Source: Acidobacteriota bacterium
Lineage (GTDB): Bacteria > Acidobacteriota > Vicinamibacteria > Vicinamibacterales > UBA823
Direction of reading: 5' to 3'
Assembly (NCBI GenBank): GCA_003509065.1
Contig: DODG01000361.1
Location: forward strand, 762-8,519
DNA length: 7,758 nt
The position numbers and the translations under genes are program-made. Below are positions 5,333-7,758 of this stretch, in pieces. A model generated the notes under the pieces. It had not been told where the DNA came from. It was given only the letters and a program-made list of their open reading frames with translations, and did no database searches. Each line of letters opens with the position of its first letter. Positions within the stretch are counted from its first letter, which is position 1.

Positions 5333-6418
5333 ATGAAACCTAGTCAAGTCAAAATCAAATCAGGCAGTCACACCTATCCGGTCCATATTGGCTCTGGCCT
5401 TATTGCCAATCTCGAGACACTACTGCATGAAACTATCTTGTCACATAGACCCTTCATTATCTCCAATCAACTTGTCTGGAAACTCCATGGCCAAACAATC
5501 GGCCGAGCAATCCCTGGCGCAGAAACCATCTTGATTCCTGATGGCGAGCGCTACAAGCGCCAGCAGACGGTTGATTACATTTATGATGCACTTATCCGAG
5601 CTGGAGCTGATCGTCATAGCGTGCTCATTGCTGTAGGAGGCGGAGTCGTTGGTGATGTCGCTGGATATGCTGCAGCTACATTCTTGCGGGGTCTTTCACT
5701 CGTTCACGTACCAACAACGCTCTTGGCTCAAGTCGATAGCTCTATCGGCGGTAAAGTCGGCATTAACCACAAACTCGGCAAGAACCTCATTGGGGCCTTT
5801 CATCCACCAAGACTAGTAGCTATCGACCCACAATTATTAGACACACTGCCACGTCGTGAATTTCGTGCAGGTCTCTACGAAGTAATCAAATACGGCATGA
5901 TCGCAAGTCCTCCGCTGTTTAAAAAACTAGGCCGGGAACTCACGGCGGTTTTTAATCACGAACCACGAACACTCATGTCAATCATCACTAAATGTTGTCG
6001 GATTAAAGCATCAATCGTCCAGTCAGATGAACGCGAGACAGGGTTACGTCGCGTTCTGAATTTTGGTCACACAGTCGGGCATGCCATTGAATCTGCAACA
6101 AAATACCGGCGTTTTCGTCATGGCGAAGCAGTCGCTTTCGGGATGCTCGCTGCAGCGAGCATTGCAGAAACACGTGGCGAGTTCAGCACAACAGACTGCG
6201 ATGAACTAAGTGCACTGATTCGGCGTATGGGGCCGCTGCCATCAAGTAATGATTTATCAATCAAACAAATTATCAATACGATTAAACAAGATAAGAAAAT
6301 CATCCAAGGAAAATTACATTTCGTGTTGCCAACGGGCATCGGCCTGACAACGATTGTTGAGGACGTAACCAGCAAACAAATCGAACGCGCGCTAAAACAA
6401 CTAGGAATGCGTAACTAG
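5333..6418 (+). CDS. aroB: 3-dehydroquinate synthase
   Basis: AroB catalyses the second step of the shikimate pathway, turning DAHP into 3-dehydroquinate with bound NAD and a divalent metal, on the way to chorismate and the aromatic amino acids. The 361-residue product is of normal length. Visible motifs are DGERYK (70-75), the glycine-rich GGGVVGDVAGY (102-112), VPTTLLAQVDSSIGGKVGIN (126-145), KNLIGAFHPP (150-159), EVIKYG (183-188), NFGHTVGHAIE (243-253) and HGEAVAFG (263-270). Glu183, His246 and His263 have the spacing of the zinc ligands Glu184, His247 and His264 of the E. coli enzyme. The open frame continues upstream to a TTG at 5213. I chose the ATG at 5333 because the family begins a few residues before the YPVHIGSGL strand and the upstream 40 residues resemble nothing. 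The ribosome binding site there is poor (only CGGA about 8 bases upstream). The gene is divergent from proS. Confidence 0.96.
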   Translation: MKPSQVKIKSGSHTYPVHIGSGLIANLETLLHETILSHRPFIISNQLVWKLHGQTIGRAIPGAETILIPDGERYKRQQTVDYIYDALIRAGADRHSVLIAVGGGVVGDVAGYAAATFLRGLSLVHVPTTLLAQVDSSIGGKVGINHKLGKNLIGAFHPPRLVAIDPQLLDTLPRREFRAGLYEVIKYGMIASPPLFKKLGRELTAVFNHEPRTLMSIITKCCRIKASIVQSDERETGLRRVLNFGHTVGHAIESATKYRRFRHGEAVAFGMLAAASIAETRGEFSTTDCDELSALIRRMGPLPSSNDLSIKQIINTIKQDKKIIQGKLHFVLPTGIGLTTIVEDVTSKQIERALKQLGMRN

Positions 6419-6500
6419 GTCACGATGCGTGAGAATAGACCAGAAATATTTACAAGACACTCGCACATAAATAATTTAAGCAACTTCATACAGTCTTACA

Positions 6501-7709
6501 TCAAGATTCGTTCTTTTCTTTACGAGCAAGTTCATACGCTATCGCAGCATCAAGATACGGTACGGTTAATCCACCAGCCACTCGCACACCATTGATAACG
6601 AATGTCGGGGTAACATCAACGGCGAGACTATTCGCCAACGCGATGTCCGACTTAATGACCTCCAGTGTACGAGCATATTCACTATCATAATCCTGAATAT
6701 CCGCTACATCCCGTGCGGCCGCTCTCACACTAGCCGGAGACAAGGTTGCCTGATTATCAAATAACCAAGCTTCGAGGCGTGCATCCTGACCATTTCGCTT
6801 GGCCAACGTCACAGCGACAGCGGCATCACAGGAAGCAAGATGCATACCATTGGGCGTACTCACATTGCACTCTGGATCCAATGGAAAATGTTTAGTAACG
6901 AGCCTCACAGCGCCAGGTCTTCTTACTTCGTACGCCTGTAGGAGGCCATGATAACTTAGGTACGTCTGCCGACATGGAGGACACATATAGTCATTGAACT
7001 TCACGATCAATACACTGGAATCGTCTGCCGAAATTGGCAAATCCACACGCGGTTGAGCTTCCCACCATCGAATAAATTCATCCCTCTCCGATTCCGATAA
7101 TAATTCGGCACCGCGAACGGAAGACGTGCCTTCAGCAACCTGATGCTCGCCCAGCCAAGCCGCACCAACTACGGTCGCCACTACAAATCCTCCAGCGATA
7201 CTCAAAGCAATCGGGGAGGTCATCCCTTGTCGTAGATCACGACCTATGCGTAATGGTAACGCCATCAATTTAAACTGCGTTGTGGCACCAGAAATCAAGA
7301 AGATCCCTATGACAGCTAAATAAACAATCACACACATTACACAAACTGTGCCAAGCAGAAACAATGATGCATAGCCTAAGTAAAATACGACTGCGAGACC
7401 AATCGTCGAACAAGCGAACAGATACCCTGGTACGCTTTCCTGAAAATGTTTTGTTCCGAGCGGTGCTGCCAGTATCAGCAAAGCATTCAACACAAACCAG
7501 ACTATGCCAAAGAAGGCTACTGGTACGCCCCAGAGGCTCCCAAATTGGCTGAGATATACATCGGTACAACTCATCGTCGCATTGATGTCACAGAAGCTGG
7601 CATAACTTGAGTCGAGACGAGACTGCAGCCCGACATATGCCGACACTGTCGATGCAGTGAGTCCAGCAAGCGTGCAAACGAGAAGTAGCCATCGATTCTT
7701 ATCTGTCAT
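6501..7709 (-). CDS. VKOR-DsbA fusion: membrane disulfide-bond forming oxidoreductase
   Basis: This 402-residue protein joins a vitamin K epoxide reductase-like membrane domain to a DsbA-like thioredoxin domain. By family knowledge the thioredoxin part oxidises cysteines of exported proteins, and the VKOR part reoxidises it and passes electrons to a quinone, replacing DsbB. The VKOR part (about 1-140) has membrane helices near 8-28, 60-80, 95-115 and 118-140, a loop cysteine pair Cys40/Cys48, a candidate conserved Ser54, and the quinone-side CVMC motif (Cys123/Cys126). A further membrane segment (about 165-187) and a linker lead to the thioredoxin domain (about 231-395). That domain has the active site CPPC (243-246), cis-proline Pro368 in VTPTF, and a helical insertion between them. 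Two extra cysteines, Cys281 and Cys294, may form a structural disulfide. The ATG at 7709 follows AGGGG (7717-7713) with a short 3-base spacer. The gene converges on aroB with 82 bases between the stops. Confidence 0.93.
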   Translation of the reverse strand: MTDKNRWLLLVCTLAGLTASTVSAYVGLQSRLDSSYASFCDINATMSCTDVYLSQFGSLWGVPVAFFGIVWFVLNALLILAAPLGTKHFQESVPGYLFACSTIGLAVVFYLGYASLFLLGTVCVMCVIVYLAVIGIFLISGATTQFKLMALPLRIGRDLRQGMTSPIALSIAGGFVVATVVGAAWLGEHQVAEGTSSVRGAELLSESERDEFIRWWEAQPRVDLPISADDSSVLIVKFNDYMCPPCRQTYLSYHGLLQAYEVRRPGAVRLVTKHFPLDPECNVSTPNGMHLASCDAAVAVTLAKRNGQDARLEAWLFDNQATLSPASVRAAARDVADIQDYDSEYARTLEVIKSDIALANSLAVDVTPTFVINGVRVAGGLTVPYLDAAIAYELARKEKNES

Positions 7710-7750
7710 AATCCCCTAGGATATTTGATAAGCACGCTAAACATCAATGA

Positions 7751-7756
7751 AGTATA
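7751..7756 (-). promoter_or_regulatory. Possible -10 box for the VKOR-DsbA gene
   Basis: The minus strand reads TATACT, five of six matches to TATAAT, about 41 bases before the start codon. Its -35 region lies outside the window, so it cannot be confirmed here. Confidence 0.25.
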
Positions 7757-7758
7757 AA

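Noticed and set aside
6420..6432. Inverted repeat TCACG-ATG-CGTGA after aroB as a terminator
   Set aside because: Only five pairs, a 3-base loop and no following T-run, so it is within chance expectation.

Overview
The window looks like ordinary bacterial chromosome at moderate GC. It carries seven protein genes, one of them cut by the left edge. I found no tRNA, rRNA, insertion sequence, CRISPR array or prophage gene. The most likely source is a member of Acidobacteriota, perhaps a Vicinamibacteria-like lineage. That is inferred from general resemblance: a TatA of the type starting MFGSIGMPEL, a CtpA ending its core with YGGGGIEPD, a zinc-site prolyl-tRNA synthetase without the editing insertion, and a VKOR-DsbA fusion. 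No single marker proves it.

Layout from left to right: smc (minus strand, N-terminus only, runs off the left edge); a 413-base gap without a convincing gene; ctpA (minus), a PDZ-containing S41 peptidase; a 200-base divergent control region; tatA and tatC (plus), a two-gene twin-arginine translocase operon; proS (minus), which meets tatC tail to tail with only 14 bases between the stop codons; a divergent 139-base control region; aroB (plus), 3-dehydroquinate synthase; and a gene for a membrane VKOR-DsbA disulfide-forming enzyme (minus), meeting aroB tail to tail.

Three of the loci deal with proteins outside the cytoplasm. TatA and TatC export folded proteins, CtpA processes proteins on the outer face of the membrane, and the VKOR-DsbA fusion makes disulfide bonds there. 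smc, proS and aroB are housekeeping genes for chromosome organisation, translation and aromatic amino acid synthesis. The clustering may reflect lineage-specific gene order rather than one pathway.

The most interesting non-coding signal lies between ctpA and tatA. A near-consensus sigma-70 promoter (TTGACC, 17 bases, TATAAT) is followed from its predicted start point by about 120 bases that can fold into a closed RNA domain: a terminal stem, a perfect 7-bp hairpin and an H-type pseudoknot. The domain ends one base before the tatA Shine-Dalgarno sequence. I do not recognise it as a known riboswitch class. It is a good candidate for a structured regulatory leader, but this is based on hand-folding one sequence.
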